DNA from: an uncultured Gammaproteobacteria bacterium
GTDB lineage: Bacteria; Pseudomonadota; Gammaproteobacteria; Pseudomonadales; Pseudohongiellaceae
Reading direction: 5' to 3'
Assembly (NCBI GenBank): GCA_913060495.1
Contig: CAJXRP010000005.1
Coordinates: 162,795 to 226,794 of the forward strand
Length of the DNA: 64,000 bases
Made by a program: the position numbers and the translations under genes. Below, piece after piece: positions 23,626 to 33,207 of the stretch (positions within the stretch are counted from its first letter, which is position 1; the number at the start of each line of letters is the position of its first letter). The notes under the pieces were generated by a model, which saw nothing but the letters and a program-made list of their open reading frames with translations, was not told the DNA's origin and did not search any database.

Positions 23626-24630
23626 CTATATTTTTGTGCGCATCTGCCGTATCAATTTTGCAAGAGCATTTTTTAGCCAGACTTGTGAGTGCGTTTCTGT
23701 TTTGAAATTTAAATGAGATTGGGCATTTTGAATGAACGGCTGCATATTCTGCTGCATATAGCTTAGGGAGCCAGTATCTAAGATTCCTAGCAAGGTTTCT
23801 TTGTAGTCATTTAGGATTATCTCGTCGAGGAAGTAAAACCCGGTCTTACCCACTGCGCCGGCTGTCCCTACACCAGTCTGAGCGAGAGATGCAGCGCTTA
23901 CGGATAGCATGCCGAGAATCTGTTCCGTGCTGAGGTTTTCTTTCTTCGCGACCATGCTTATCTGCTTCCAGATTGCATCAAAATGGGGCAATAAGTCGGC
24001 GGAATTCTTCCTCAACGAAATAGTAGATTCTCGAAGCTGTGCTGCCAGCTCTTCTACTTCCGCCATAGACAGCGGGGGCGTATCGATAGCTGTAGCTCCC
24101 TGGCGACCCATGTCATGAATCGAGAGTAGAACCTGTTCTAGAGATTCCGGATTACTATCCTCCAGAATCACATCATGTTCTTTTAAATGATGAACCAAGC
24201 GATTCATAAAAACCTGACCTCCCTTGGCGGCATCTGAGGCAATTGCAAATACCCAGACCGGGGAAAGGTGCATGGTTAAGAGGCCAGCAGCCTCTAAAGA
24301 TGTACCAAGTAGCTTTCGATTCAGGAAATGCTCTTTAAGCTCTGTATCAGTTTCGAAGTCATCTAGCTGGGCAACATTATTGATCAGAAAGGCCTGAAAC
24401 ATGCCGAAGGTGAACCGATAACTATTGGTATTCTTTACAGCTGTTGGTAACAGCGTCTTGGTAAGTAGCAGCGTGCTTCCACCTATGAGTGAGCCGAGTG
24501 CTCGAGCTATCCGTTCGGGTAGGGAGAAGGAAAGTGCCAAATAGTGATTGAGCTTATCCAGATACGTCTCGGGACTACTCTCATCAAGCACGGATACGGG
24601 TAGTTTAGAATCTGTGTCTGCTGGATCCAT
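23626..24630 (-). CDS. uncharacterised 334-residue protein
   Basis: I do not recognise this protein. It is mostly helical, with moderately hydrophobic stretches (ERIARALGSLIGGSTLLLTKTLLP near 40-62; LSPVWVFAIASDAAKGG near 122-138; MLSVSAASLAQTGVGTAGAVGKTGFYFLDEI near 240-272) that could associate with membranes but are not clear transmembrane helices. There is no signal peptide. A weak general resemblance to EcsC-like helical proteins was considered but is not supported by a motif. It stands alone on the minus strand. Confidence 0.55.
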   Translation of the reverse strand: MDPADTDSKLPVSVLDESSPETYLDKLNHYLALSFSLPERIARALGSLIGGSTLLLTKTLLPTAVKNTNSYRFTFGMFQAFLINNVAQLDDFETDTELKEHFLNRKLLGTSLEAAGLLTMHLSPVWVFAIASDAAKGGQVFMNRLVHHLKEHDVILEDSNPESLEQVLLSIHDMGRQGATAIDTPPLSMAEVEELAAQLRESTISLRKNSADLLPHFDAIWKQISMVAKKENLSTEQILGMLSVSAASLAQTGVGTAGAVGKTGFYFLDEIILNDYKETLLGILDTGSLSYMQQNMQPFIQNAQSHLNFKTETHSQVWLKNALAKLIRQMRTKI

Positions 24631-24824
24631 TAGCGTTTTCCGGTTAGTGCGTCATAGAGTGATTCAGAAGGCCACTAACTTATTGCCAAAGTAACATCGG
24701 CGGATGGCTACCGCTATAGGATTTTGCACAGCACAGCTTTGGAAGCGGTGTCCTATACAGGGTCGTCCACTACATATATGCAGGTATCATCTGCTAGAAT
24801 CGCCTCTTCACCCAGGAGAGCGAA

Positions 24825-25367
24825 ATGTCAGAAGCAGAATCAGCAAAAGATCATGCAGAACAGACCATCACAATGAATAAGGTTGTTAACTTCCATTATC
24901 GGCTAGCCGAAGTGGGAGAAGACGGTGAGCGAGGGGATTGGCGCGAAGAGTCGCATGGAGGCTCTCCTTTAGCTTATCTACATGGCTTTCACAATGTGGT
25001 AGTGGGGCTGGAAAAAGCACTAGAAGGCAAGAAGGTGGGTGATGCGATCGAGATTACCCTGCAGCCTGATGATGCCTATGGAGATCGTCGGCCAAATTCG
25101 ACACAGCGGGTGCCAATTAAGCATTTGCAGTTTCCTGGCCGAGTAAAGAAAATTTTGCCAGGCATGCCTGCAAACGTCGAAACAAATCAAGGAAAGCGTT
25201 CGGTTGTTATTCTCAAAGTTGGAAAATTTAATGCCGACGTAGATTTCAATCATCCGCTAGCAGGAAAGGTTCTCTACTACGAAGTGCAGGTGGAAGAAAT
25301 TCGTGATGCAAGCGCCGAAGAAATTGCGCACGGTCATGTGCATGGAGAGGGTGGACATCAGCACTAA
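24825..25367 (+). CDS. slyD: FKBP-type peptidyl-prolyl isomerase, SlyD-like
   Basis: A 180-residue SlyD-type prolyl isomerase/chaperone. The FKBP halves flank an IF insert: LAYLHGFHNVVVGLEKALEGKKVGD, then PDDAYGDRR, and after the insert NHPLAGKVLYYEVQVEEI. The C-terminal tail HGHVHGEGGHQH is His-rich, as in SlyD, and would bind nickel or zinc. The first 17 residues are an extension compared with E. coli SlyD; an internal ATG (MNKVVNFHYRL) is an alternative start, but AGGAGA sits before ATG 24825. Confidence 0.9.
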   Translation: MSEAESAKDHAEQTITMNKVVNFHYRLAEVGEDGERGDWREESHGGSPLAYLHGFHNVVVGLEKALEGKKVGDAIEITLQPDDAYGDRRPNSTQRVPIKHLQFPGRVKKILPGMPANVETNQGKRSVVILKVGKFNADVDFNHPLAGKVLYYEVQVEEIRDASAEEIAHGHVHGEGGHQH

Positions 25368-25388
25368 CGGAAAGGATTAGGCGAACTC

Positions 25389-27707
25389 TTAGACAGTAGC
25401 GGCCTGTTTTCCGCTTACGGTCTCAAGCACCAGAGGTATGACCTTTCGATTCACGACTACCTCATAGTAAACCTCATCGCTATCTGGGTCTTCATGTACC
25501 TGTGAATCTTTCCAGATTCCGACCTTTCCCTCTCTAACAATCAAATCCTTCTTGCGGCCGTTAGCATCTGGATATTGGCCTACGTGGAATAAATACTGTT
25601 TGCCGTTAAGTTTCATGGAGACAGATTTAAGAGTGATCTCATCTTTTAGTTTCGAAAATGCCGCTTCGTCTAAGAGGATGCCATTCACATTGTAGCGAAT
25701 ATATTGTTGGCCCTTCTCGCCCTTGCCAGATTCACCATCTGCTATGCGTAATACGTCGATGTTGAAAAGGCTTTTTTGAATTGCTTCTCTAAGTATCCAG
25801 GAGCAGCCAGACATTCGGTCTGCATCGCCGATGGCGCCGGAAATCATAATTGACCTATCTTCATCGTAGAGGTAGCGCGGGGCTACGTCGGCATAACAGA
25901 TGCCTACTCCTAATTCTAATAGGGGTAGGCCCATTTGCGTAGAGTAGCGATTGTTCGAATTTACAATCTTCAACATGTCTTTGGAATAGCCGCAGGCCCG
26001 TGTGACGGAGAACCATTCTTGCGGAGTGTGTTCGAACTCGAGAAAGCTCAAAATTATAGCGTCACCTTCGATGAACACTTTGTTGGCGCCATAAGTTTCT
26101 AGAATCTTATTTATGGGGTTGAAGAATCGCATGCTGAAATAGGAGGCTGGATTCAGACCTTTTTTTTGTAATTCATCTGTGACCGTTGTCGAGCCACGGA
26201 CATCGGCCTTCATGATGGTGTGATGGCAGATGCGCTCATCGTCTTCTTCGATCTCTGTACTCGTTGGCATTAAGTAGAGGGTGCCAGCGGACTTCGATAG
26301 TTTTAGGTCTTGTTCGCTACTAAGTAGAGCAAGCCGATTAAACGCGCGATGTGCGAATCTAAAATACTTAAGCGCTTGCCGATATCGGCTAATGTCAGTT
26401 AGTAGCTTCAGGGAGTCGGCAGCGTCGGCTTTAGATACTTGGTCTTTGAGTTTGGCTTTCAGAGATTCTAGAGACTTAACTTGTTCAGGCGACAACTTGC
26501 TTCCGCCGCTGATGCTGTCCTGGAGTTTGCTAGTTGTTATGTTTCCGCTTAAGAACTGGCAGACTGTCTTTAAATCAATATGCTCCATGATTAGAGGATT
26601 CAGAGAGCGTCGCATGTAGTGTGATGAAAGCAATTGCGCTAGTATTTTCTCAGAGCGAAGCAGCTTGGAGAATTTTGCGAGAGTTCTCTCCAAATTTTTA
26701 ACTTCACCGCGACGTTGCCACCAAGCGCCAAAGCCATGTTCACTTCGAATTGTCGCGAGTTGTTCCCTATTCTTCTGGGTGTCAAAGAGCGCGGAAACGG
26801 TTTCCGGAGACTCGAGCCAACTGAACTCTTCTTTGATGACTGTCTTGGTGTCTTTTGCTGGTCCAAAAAATTTCTGAGTTAGAAAAAGTCCACCCAATTC
26901 ATCGTGAATCTCAGCTCCTGTAATTCCCGAGGTGTAGTCCTCGCCCATAGCTGGCAGAGGAAGCTGCTTCAGCCTCTTATTCAGAAGTATTTCAGTTTTC
27001 GTATTGAGATCTATGAATCCTTTCGCTTCGCCATTCCAGCTATAAACACAAAATTCATTTATCAAGAGTGGCAATGTACTAGGATCGGAAACCATAAGAA
27101 TTGGATTGAATAACACGTCGACAATATATCGGTATTGCGACCCGAGAAACTGTTCGCGAATAGGAGCGAGTTGCCGCTCTTCAACACGTTGCAGCTGAGA
27201 AAAAATTTGTTTATTGACGTTGTATAGAATCGCGTCGTAATTTTTTTTCAGCCAAAACAAGCGCTGATCGGTGGCCAATGCTTCAGAGGAACCTTTACTT
27301 CTGAGGTCGGCTAATCGTGAGGTGACATTATCAATGTCAGAATCGAGTCGCGCCTTAGTTACTCGGAGAATAATCTTAATTGTTGCAAATTGCAGAAAGC
27401 AAATTTCGTCGGCAGTGAGATCGGTCTTAACGCGATGAATGAGAATCGTCATCATGTCTAAGTATTCGGCGCGCACCTTTTCAAAGGAGCTGGAATTATC
27501 CCAGTGTTTAGGTTTGGGAATAGCTATCTGGGAGACTAGTAGAGCCACCAGTTTTTTGATATCTGAGGAAAATTTGCTGCTGAGTTTTACATCAATATGG
27601 TAGTTGTCGATGCCTTTCGATAGTTTATCGATCGATAGCTCAACACTGCGATTTTGGTCAATCGACTCAAATAGACTAGGATTTGCCTTCGAATTCATAG
27701 TGATCAA
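25389..27707 (-). CDS. class III nucleotidyl cyclase-like protein with long helical N-region
   Basis: A 772-residue protein. Residues about 490-680 resemble a class III adenylate/guanylate cyclase domain. The first metal site is in KADVRGST, the second in KVFIEGDAIILSF (family pattern I-G-D-A/G), and ELGVGICYADVAPRYLYDEDRSIMISGAIGDADRMS matches the GIxxG...YxVxGxxVNxAxR block with deviations. A short beta-rich C-terminal part follows. The N-terminal 480 residues are helical and unrecognised. No transmembrane helix is evident, so it is probably cytosolic. Catalytic activity and nucleotide choice cannot be inferred safely because the substrate-specificity residues are not in an obvious register. 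Confidence 0.7.
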   Translation of the reverse strand: MITMNSKANPSLFESIDQNRSVELSIDKLSKGIDNYHIDVKLSSKFSSDIKKLVALLVSQIAIPKPKHWDNSSSFEKVRAEYLDMMTILIHRVKTDLTADEICFLQFATIKIILRVTKARLDSDIDNVTSRLADLRSKGSSEALATDQRLFWLKKNYDAILYNVNKQIFSQLQRVEERQLAPIREQFLGSQYRYIVDVLFNPILMVSDPSTLPLLINEFCVYSWNGEAKGFIDLNTKTEILLNKRLKQLPLPAMGEDYTSGITGAEIHDELGGLFLTQKFFGPAKDTKTVIKEEFSWLESPETVSALFDTQKNREQLATIRSEHGFGAWWQRRGEVKNLERTLAKFSKLLRSEKILAQLLSSHYMRRSLNPLIMEHIDLKTVCQFLSGNITTSKLQDSISGGSKLSPEQVKSLESLKAKLKDQVSKADAADSLKLLTDISRYRQALKYFRFAHRAFNRLALLSSEQDLKLSKSAGTLYLMPTSTEIEEDDERICHHTIMKADVRGSTTVTDELQKKGLNPASYFSMRFFNPINKILETYGANKVFIEGDAIILSFLEFEHTPQEWFSVTRACGYSKDMLKIVNSNNRYSTQMGLPLLELGVGICYADVAPRYLYDEDRSIMISGAIGDADRMSGCSWILREAIQKSLFNIDVLRIADGESGKGEKGQQYIRYNVNGILLDEAAFSKLKDEITLKSVSMKLNGKQYLFHVGQYPDANGRKKDLIVREGKVGIWKDSQVHEDPDSDEVYYEVVVNRKVIPLVLETVSGKQAATV

Positions 27708-27953
27708 TTCTTATTCTTGGTTTTAAGAGCCCTAAATATTACCGTCAAAAACATGACTCACTTCTCAGTATTTCAAATTGGAATGGAAATAGCAGATCCA
27801 AGCCCTGTAAGTGTGAACCACGCCACATTATATAGAATGTCCTGAAATATCAGTAATTTGTAGATCTTTATTGATTCAGCAGTAGTTTAAACATGTCATA
27901 TCAAGTTGTTGGGGACATGAGTCGCAATAGCCACTATATATAGTAGATCGTAC

Positions 27954-28445
27954 CTACAGGATTCTAGCGGGCCTTATTCTGGCGCTTAGATTGCGAAGTG
28001 TTTTGTACCCAAGCCTCTGTAGGCGCCATTCAAAAAAGAGTGCAACGATACTACGTACTCCAATAAGGCTACGTTCCAATTCCAGAGAAATACGTATTTC
28101 CGCATTCTTGGGATCACTTTCGATCAAAAAGCCGTAGGCTATTTCCCCGGAGAGAAGGCTAGTGCTGATTTGTAGGCTTCGAGGCGGATCCCAACGATCG
28201 ATGGAGCTCTTCGCGGACCTGTATCCTCTATCTATTTGAAGCTCTGTTCCTCTTGCCGGCGGCTCCGAATCCGTCTGCTTGACATTGTGCACACCAGGAA
28301 TCCAACTAGACCAATTACGGAAGTCAGTAAGCACGCGCCAGCCACTGTCACTCATAGATGCTAGCCATGCGTCGACATCTGCCTTGGCTTCTAACGAGCT
28401 TGGGACGGCTTTGCGGGTTTCCTGCTTATTGTGAATAATTTTCAT
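27954..28445 (-). CDS. SRPBCC-fold protein
   Basis: A 163-residue protein resembling the polyketide-cyclase/START-like SRPBCC superfamily. An N-terminal helix leads to DSGWRVLTDFRNWSSWIPGVHNVKQ (typical W-x-x-W-P segment), the beta sheet GTELQIDRG ... IDRWDPPRSLQIST, and a C-terminal amphipathic helix. SRPBCC proteins bind hydrophobic ligands; the ligand is unknown here. It lies 246 bases upstream of the cyclase-like gene; that gap (27708-27953) contains nothing I recognise. Confidence 0.72.
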   Translation of the reverse strand: MKIIHNKQETRKAVPSSLEAKADVDAWLASMSDSGWRVLTDFRNWSSWIPGVHNVKQTDSEPPARGTELQIDRGYRSAKSSIDRWDPPRSLQISTSLLSGEIAYGFLIESDPKNAEIRISLELERSLIGVRSIVALFFEWRLQRLGYKTLRNLSARIRPARIL

Positions 28446-28649
28446 AGTGGTTCTATTGCTTCTGCATGCTGGGACAAATTCATTCTCGGCAATTTTTATC
28501 CTTAGCTAAGTTTTCAAATTAGGTACACGATTGAATCATCGGCCGATTGGTGCCAACATGAATCGGGGTCAACCTATTAGCCGCTTCTTGGTGACTAAGG
28601 GGGATGTTAATATTCAGTACTGAAATCTACAGATTTCTTAGCAGGGTGT

Positions 28650-28892
28650 ATGCAGATGAGTGAGGAATTAGTACCAGTATTGATTGTCGCTATAGTGTTC
28701 TCGTTCGTTAGCTTCAGTGTCTATATTAAATATCGTACTGAGCAGCTAAGAAGTGGAACCGGACTCTTGCAGGATGAAAATGTCGCCCTAAAGGCAAAAA
28801 CCCTGGAACTCGAAGGCCGTATTCAGGTGCTTGAGTCCATCGTTACTAACAAGAATTTTAGACTAGAAGAAGAAATCAATTCGCTATCCTGA
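28650..28892 (+). CDS. small PspB-like membrane protein
   Basis: An 80-residue protein with one N-terminal membrane helix (VPVLIVAIVFSFVSFSVYI) and a C-terminal coiled coil ending in LEGRIQVLESIVTNKNFRLEEEINSL. The R-I-x-x-L-E-x-I-V-T element resembles phage-shock protein B and related short proteins. No pspA or pspC is adjacent, so a role in the phage-shock response is not supported by context. Confidence 0.65.
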   Translation: MQMSEELVPVLIVAIVFSFVSFSVYIKYRTEQLRSGTGLLQDENVALKAKTLELEGRIQVLESIVTNKNFRLEEEINSLS

Positions 28893-29038
28893 CAATTCAT
28901 GAATTCATCGTTTTTCGACTGGGTTCGCACTAGAATGTTGTGATAAGGTTGTTCGACTAATATTAAGGGTCTCTGCAGCGCTGATGCCTCTCCTAGAGGG
29001 ATTCAGAGCCTGCGGAACCAATAAAAAGAGAGAAGATC

Positions 29039-30214
29039 ATGAATCAAGATGACAAGCCAGTAGATAGTTCTCGACGCGATATTCTTAAAGGTGCTTTGGG
29101 CACCGGAGCCTTGGCAGCCGGAGCTGCATCCGTGCCGGGTTTTATCTTCCCCGCGTTAGCTCAGGGCGAGCGCCTCGTTCCTTTTACTGACGTGCCTGAT
29201 GCTTTCAATGTTCGCCCACCTCGACCAAACGCGACTCACTGGTTGGATACGCGCGAAATAACGACTCATTTCACAGACAACGATGATTTCTACCTGGTAC
29301 AGCACTACGGTCAGCCAGAGATTGATAACGATTCCTACAAGCTGAAAGTGACAGGAATGGTAGACAATGAATTGGAGTTTTCGCTGCAAGACCTTATGGA
29401 GCGAGACAATATCGAACAGCAGGTTGGATTCGAATGTGGTGGGAATAGCCCAGGATTGTTTCACGGACTTATAGGTAATGCTCGCTGGCGCGGCGTCTCG
29501 CTTGCAAAGATTCTAGAAGAAGCGGGAATTCAAGACGGCGCCAAAGAAATTGTGTTCTTTGGTACCGATGTCCAGACCGAGACGATTCGTGAAACTGACG
29601 TCGAGAAAGCATTCGCACGAAGTCTATCCATCAGCGATGCGATGCGACCTGAGAATATGCTTGCGTTCGAAATGAATGGAGAGCCGCTGCCGTATTATCA
29701 TGGCAAGCCAGTGCGTGCGTTGATACCAGGTTGGTATGGTGTGGCGAATGTAAAATGGCTAAGTCAGATTCATATTCAAGACACCCGTTACATGGGCCGC
29801 TTCATGGGCCGTGATTATGTAACGTTGAAGAAAGAAAATATTGGTGGGGTAGAACGTTGGGTTGAGAATTCTGTTACTACTATGAATCTCAAGTCTTCTA
29901 TCGTTCGTGTTACAGAGATGGGTGGTCAGCATGAGATTCAAGGCTTTGTGCTCAACGATGGAACATCTATAGAAAGTGTCGAAGTTAAAGTAGACGACGG
30001 TCCTTGGGGTCGCGCTGAGATTAATCCTCGATCAACGAAATATTCTTGGAAGTTATTCCGTTATGATTGGAATGATGCCACTCCGGGAGATCACACAGTT
30101 GTGTCCCGCGTGACTGATGTTAATGGTAATGTGCAGGTGACTGCGGCAGAGCTGCCAGATAAGGTGAGCCGCTGGGAAAACTACGCTCAGTTCCCACGAA
30201 CCGTGCGCATCTAA
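29039..30214 (+). CDS. Tat-exported sulfite oxidase/SoxC-like molybdopterin enzyme
   Basis: A 391-residue periplasmic enzyme of the sulfite oxidase family. The twin-arginine signal is SSRRDILKGALGTG, with cleavage near PALAQG. The Moco-binding cysteine is C133 in FECGGNSPG. Later blocks GKPVRALIPGWYGVANVKWL and the C-terminal dimerisation domain (VKVDDGPWGRAEI ... SRVTDVNGNVQ) match the family. SoxC/SorA-like enzymes oxidise sulfite or related oxyanions and pass electrons to a cytochrome c; no soxD or sorB-type cytochrome gene follows. Its stop is six bases before the earliest possible polB start. Confidence 0.9.
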   Translation: MNQDDKPVDSSRRDILKGALGTGALAAGAASVPGFIFPALAQGERLVPFTDVPDAFNVRPPRPNATHWLDTREITTHFTDNDDFYLVQHYGQPEIDNDSYKLKVTGMVDNELEFSLQDLMERDNIEQQVGFECGGNSPGLFHGLIGNARWRGVSLAKILEEAGIQDGAKEIVFFGTDVQTETIRETDVEKAFARSLSISDAMRPENMLAFEMNGEPLPYYHGKPVRALIPGWYGVANVKWLSQIHIQDTRYMGRFMGRDYVTLKKENIGGVERWVENSVTTMNLKSSIVRVTEMGGQHEIQGFVLNDGTSIESVEVKVDDGPWGRAEINPRSTKYSWKLFRYDWNDATPGDHTVVSRVTDVNGNVQVTAAELPDKVSRWENYAQFPRTVRI

Positions 30215-30220
30215 TCTCTA

Positions 30221-32611
30221 ATTTCCTCAACCTCTGCACTCGATGGATTCATACTCACTAGACAGTGGGTTGAATCTGGGGCGGGTGTCGATCTAATTTT
30301 CTGGCTGGCAAGTAAAGCCGGCCCTTTACGTCTTCGTTTTTCCGGGCAGGAAGCTGTCTGTTTCTTCCCTACCTCGCAGCAAGTTCAAGTAGAAGAAATT
30401 CTCTCGTCGATGGCTGGCTGGCGAATCGCCGCAACACAGCTAAAGAACTTCGATACTGAGCCCATGTCCGCGCTCTATCTCAAGAGCCAGCGTAAACTTT
30501 TCGATGTTCGAGACCGACTCATACAAAAAGACATAAGGGTGTCAGAAGCAGATCTAAAACCCACAGACCGTTTCCTTATGGAGCGTTTTATTACAGCGGC
30601 TGTGACGGTCGAAGGTAGCTTAGAAAAGAACGCTGGTTTTAGCGACATCAAACCTAAGGATTTGAGTGCCGCTGTATACCGACCACAACTTCGTGCGGTT
30701 TCTATCGATATTGAGACTGACTATCAAGCAAGCACTCTCTACTCGATAGCGATCTATTCGGACGATGTTTCAATAGTTTATATGGTTGGCCCAACCGAAG
30801 ACTTTATTCTGGAGATAGAAAATGGCAACAAACTGGAACTCTGCCAGCTGAGTTCTGAGCGTGAAGTTATCAGCGCCTTTGTGGCCAAAATCGCAGATAT
30901 AGATCCAGACGTGATCATGGGTTGGAATATTGTGAACTTCGATCTACGTTGTTTGCAGGACTTCTGTGATCGATTAAGGATGCCTTTACTGTTAGGGCGT
31001 AACAGTGAGGCTATCGGTTGGCGTAAGGCACGAGATAGTAACGATCGATACTATGCATTGTTGCCTGGTCGCGCAGTACTTGATGGTATCGAGTTAATGC
31101 GCTCAGCTACTTATCAATTCGAAAACTTTTCATTAGAGTACGTTTCGCGGCAGTTACTAGATAGAGGAAAGCTAGTAGAAGATGTTGATCAGCGTGGTGC
31201 AGAAATCACTGAGCTTTTCAGTAACGCAAAACCAGCACTAGCACGCTACAACCTCGAAGACTGCCGCTTGGTTTGGGATATTTTTCAAAAGGAGGCGCTG
31301 ATTTCCTTTGCCATGGAGCGAAGCTTACTCACGGGATTAGAACTTGATCGGTATGGCGGCTCTGTGGCGGCCTTTGATTTCCTTTATCTCCCTCGGCTAC
31401 ATCGCAAGGGATTCGTCGCACCGTTCGTCGATCAGTCCACTGTCAGTAATGTCAGTCCAGGGGGGTATGTGATGGGCTCTGTTCCTGGCATACATCAGAA
31501 CGTGATCGTTCTAGATTTCAAGAGTCTATATCCAAGTATCATACGAACTTTTCATGTAGACCCGCTGGCGCTTGCTGTTGCTGGTTCCGAAGAGAACCCG
31601 ATAGAGGGCTATGACGGTGGAAAATTCTCTCGAGAGGAATTCATTCTTCCAGAATTGATCTCCACCCTGTGGGCAGCACGTGACAAGGCTAAGGCTAGTA
31701 AGAACGCAGTTTTGTCTCAGGCTATCAAAATTATTATGAATTCATTCTATGGGATCCTTGGAACGGTGGGTTGCAGATTCTTGGATTCCCGTCTAGTAAG
31801 CTCGATTACTAAACGCGGACATGAGATTTTGATTCAGAGTAAAAACTTTATCGAAGATGCAGGTTATCAAGTAATCTATGGTGATACAGATTCAGTGTTT
31901 GTTCTATTGGGTTCGGTACCGAACGAACAAGTACAAGTAATCGGTAATGATCTTACGGCGCAACTCAACGAGTGGTGGACCAAAAGGCTGAGGGAAAAGT
32001 ATGACATCGACAGTTTTCTAGAGATGGAATTCGAAACGCATTTCAGTAAGTTTCTAATGCCCACTGTTAGGGGTTCAGATGCGGGAAGCAAAAAGCGCTA
32101 TGCCGGGCTAGTTGTAGACAGCTACAATCCAGATAATTCGAGGTTGTTGTTTAAGGGCTTAGAATCGGTACGAAGCGATTGGTCGCCTTTGGCGCGGGAA
32201 TTTCAGAAAGAGTTGTACCGGCGAATTTTCCTCGAAGAACCCTACGAAGATTATATAAAACAAGTGGTTCAACAATTGAGCGATGGAATATTTGAACAGG
32301 AATTGATTCTGCGGAAGCGTCTACGGCGGAAATTGAAGGATTATGTTAAAAATATTCCGCCTCATGCGCAGGCGGCGCGCAAAGCAGAAGATATTCGCAG
32401 AGAAAGGGGGCTGCCAAGCCTTTATCAATCAGGCGGCTGGATCGAGTACATTATGACAATTAATGGTGCTGAGCCTCGCCAGTATCGTGAATCGGCGATA
32501 GACTACGAGTTCTATATTGAAAGACAGCTAGTACCCATCGCAGATTCTATATTGGTATTCGAAGAATCCTCTATGGATAAAATACTTAACAATCAGATTG
32601 GACTCTTCTAG
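30221..32611 (+). CDS. polB: DNA polymerase II (B family)
   Basis: A replicative-restart/translesion polymerase with 3'-5' exonuclease. Motifs: Exo I SIDIET, Exo II GWNIVNFDLR, Exo III YNLEDCRLV; Pol A DFKSLYPSII, Pol B KIIMNSFYGILG, Pol C YGDTDSVF. It ends in the clamp-binding-like tail QIGLF. The conserved N-terminus (GFILTRQW, WLASKAGPLRLRF) is coded in frame from 30245 on, but there is no ATG, GTG or TTG between the preceding in-frame stop (30212) and ATG 30410, which lies inside conserved sequence. I place the start at ATT 30221, which gives 796 residues; a one-base shift joining ATG 30243 is the alternative. Product is certain; the start is not. Confidence 0.85.
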   Translation: MSSTSALDGFILTRQWVESGAGVDLIFWLASKAGPLRLRFSGQEAVCFFPTSQQVQVEEILSSMAGWRIAATQLKNFDTEPMSALYLKSQRKLFDVRDRLIQKDIRVSEADLKPTDRFLMERFITAAVTVEGSLEKNAGFSDIKPKDLSAAVYRPQLRAVSIDIETDYQASTLYSIAIYSDDVSIVYMVGPTEDFILEIENGNKLELCQLSSEREVISAFVAKIADIDPDVIMGWNIVNFDLRCLQDFCDRLRMPLLLGRNSEAIGWRKARDSNDRYYALLPGRAVLDGIELMRSATYQFENFSLEYVSRQLLDRGKLVEDVDQRGAEITELFSNAKPALARYNLEDCRLVWDIFQKEALISFAMERSLLTGLELDRYGGSVAAFDFLYLPRLHRKGFVAPFVDQSTVSNVSPGGYVMGSVPGIHQNVIVLDFKSLYPSIIRTFHVDPLALAVAGSEENPIEGYDGGKFSREEFILPELISTLWAARDKAKASKNAVLSQAIKIIMNSFYGILGTVGCRFLDSRLVSSITKRGHEILIQSKNFIEDAGYQVIYGDTDSVFVLLGSVPNEQVQVIGNDLTAQLNEWWTKRLREKYDIDSFLEMEFETHFSKFLMPTVRGSDAGSKKRYAGLVVDSYNPDNSRLLFKGLESVRSDWSPLAREFQKELYRRIFLEEPYEDYIKQVVQQLSDGIFEQELILRKRLRRKLKDYVKNIPPHAQAARKAEDIRRERGLPSLYQSGGWIEYIMTINGAEPRQYRESAIDYEFYIERQLVPIADSILVFEESSMDKILNNQIGLF

Positions 32612-32679
32612 CCGCTGTTACGCATAGCTTAGATGGGAAAGAAGTCCAAAAATGAGCGAGAATCGAAGTTGAGGGAAAA

Positions 32680-33198
32680 ATGACGACTAATTTAGTACTT
32701 ACCGTGATTGCGGATGACAAGCCGGGCCTTGTGGAGTCGCTTTCGCAGACTATTGCTTCAAACTCAGGCAATTGGCTGGAAAGCAGCATGTCCCAATTGG
32801 CTGGAAAGTTCGCTGGCATACTGCGGGTTAGCGTGAATGATGATTGTGTAGAAAAGCTTATAGAAGAATTGAACGGGCTTTCGTCAGAGATAAAGCTCGT
32901 CATCGAAAAGGCCGCAGACGAGTCTAGCGACCAAGCTTCGCGAGTGGTTGAATTGAATTTGGTAGGTAATGACCGGCCAGGCATTATCAAGGAAATTTCT
33001 GCAGCAGTATCAGCGTTAGGAATCAATGTAGAGCGACTCAACACAGAATGCACGCCGGCTCCGATGTCATCTGATGCTCTCTTTAAGGCGAAGGCTACAC
33101 TAGAGGTGCCTGAGGAAGTATCACTGGATCAGCTGCAGGAAAAGTTGGAACAGTTAGCAGACGATCTAATTGTTGAGATAGAGGTAGTAGTTCGTTAG
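32680..33198 (+). CDS. tandem ACT-domain protein, GcvR-like
   Basis: A 172-residue protein with two ACT domains: residues 1-75 (LVLTVIADDKPGLVESLSQTIASNSG) and 87-172 (VVELNLVGNDRPGIIKEISAAVSALGINVERL). The D-x-P-G turn of each domain is intact. This is the layout of GcvR, which in E. coli binds GcvA and represses the glycine cleavage operon. gcvTHP lies 21 kb away in this window; no GcvA-type LysR gene is visible, so the link is inference. A GAGGG ribosome site precedes the ATG. It is separated by 68 bases from polB. Confidence 0.8.
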   Translation: MTTNLVLTVIADDKPGLVESLSQTIASNSGNWLESSMSQLAGKFAGILRVSVNDDCVEKLIEELNGLSSEIKLVIEKAADESSDQASRVVELNLVGNDRPGIIKEISAAVSALGINVERLNTECTPAPMSSDALFKAKATLEVPEEVSLDQLQEKLEQLADDLIVEIEVVVR

Positions 33199-33207
33199 AC
33201 GCTTCGA

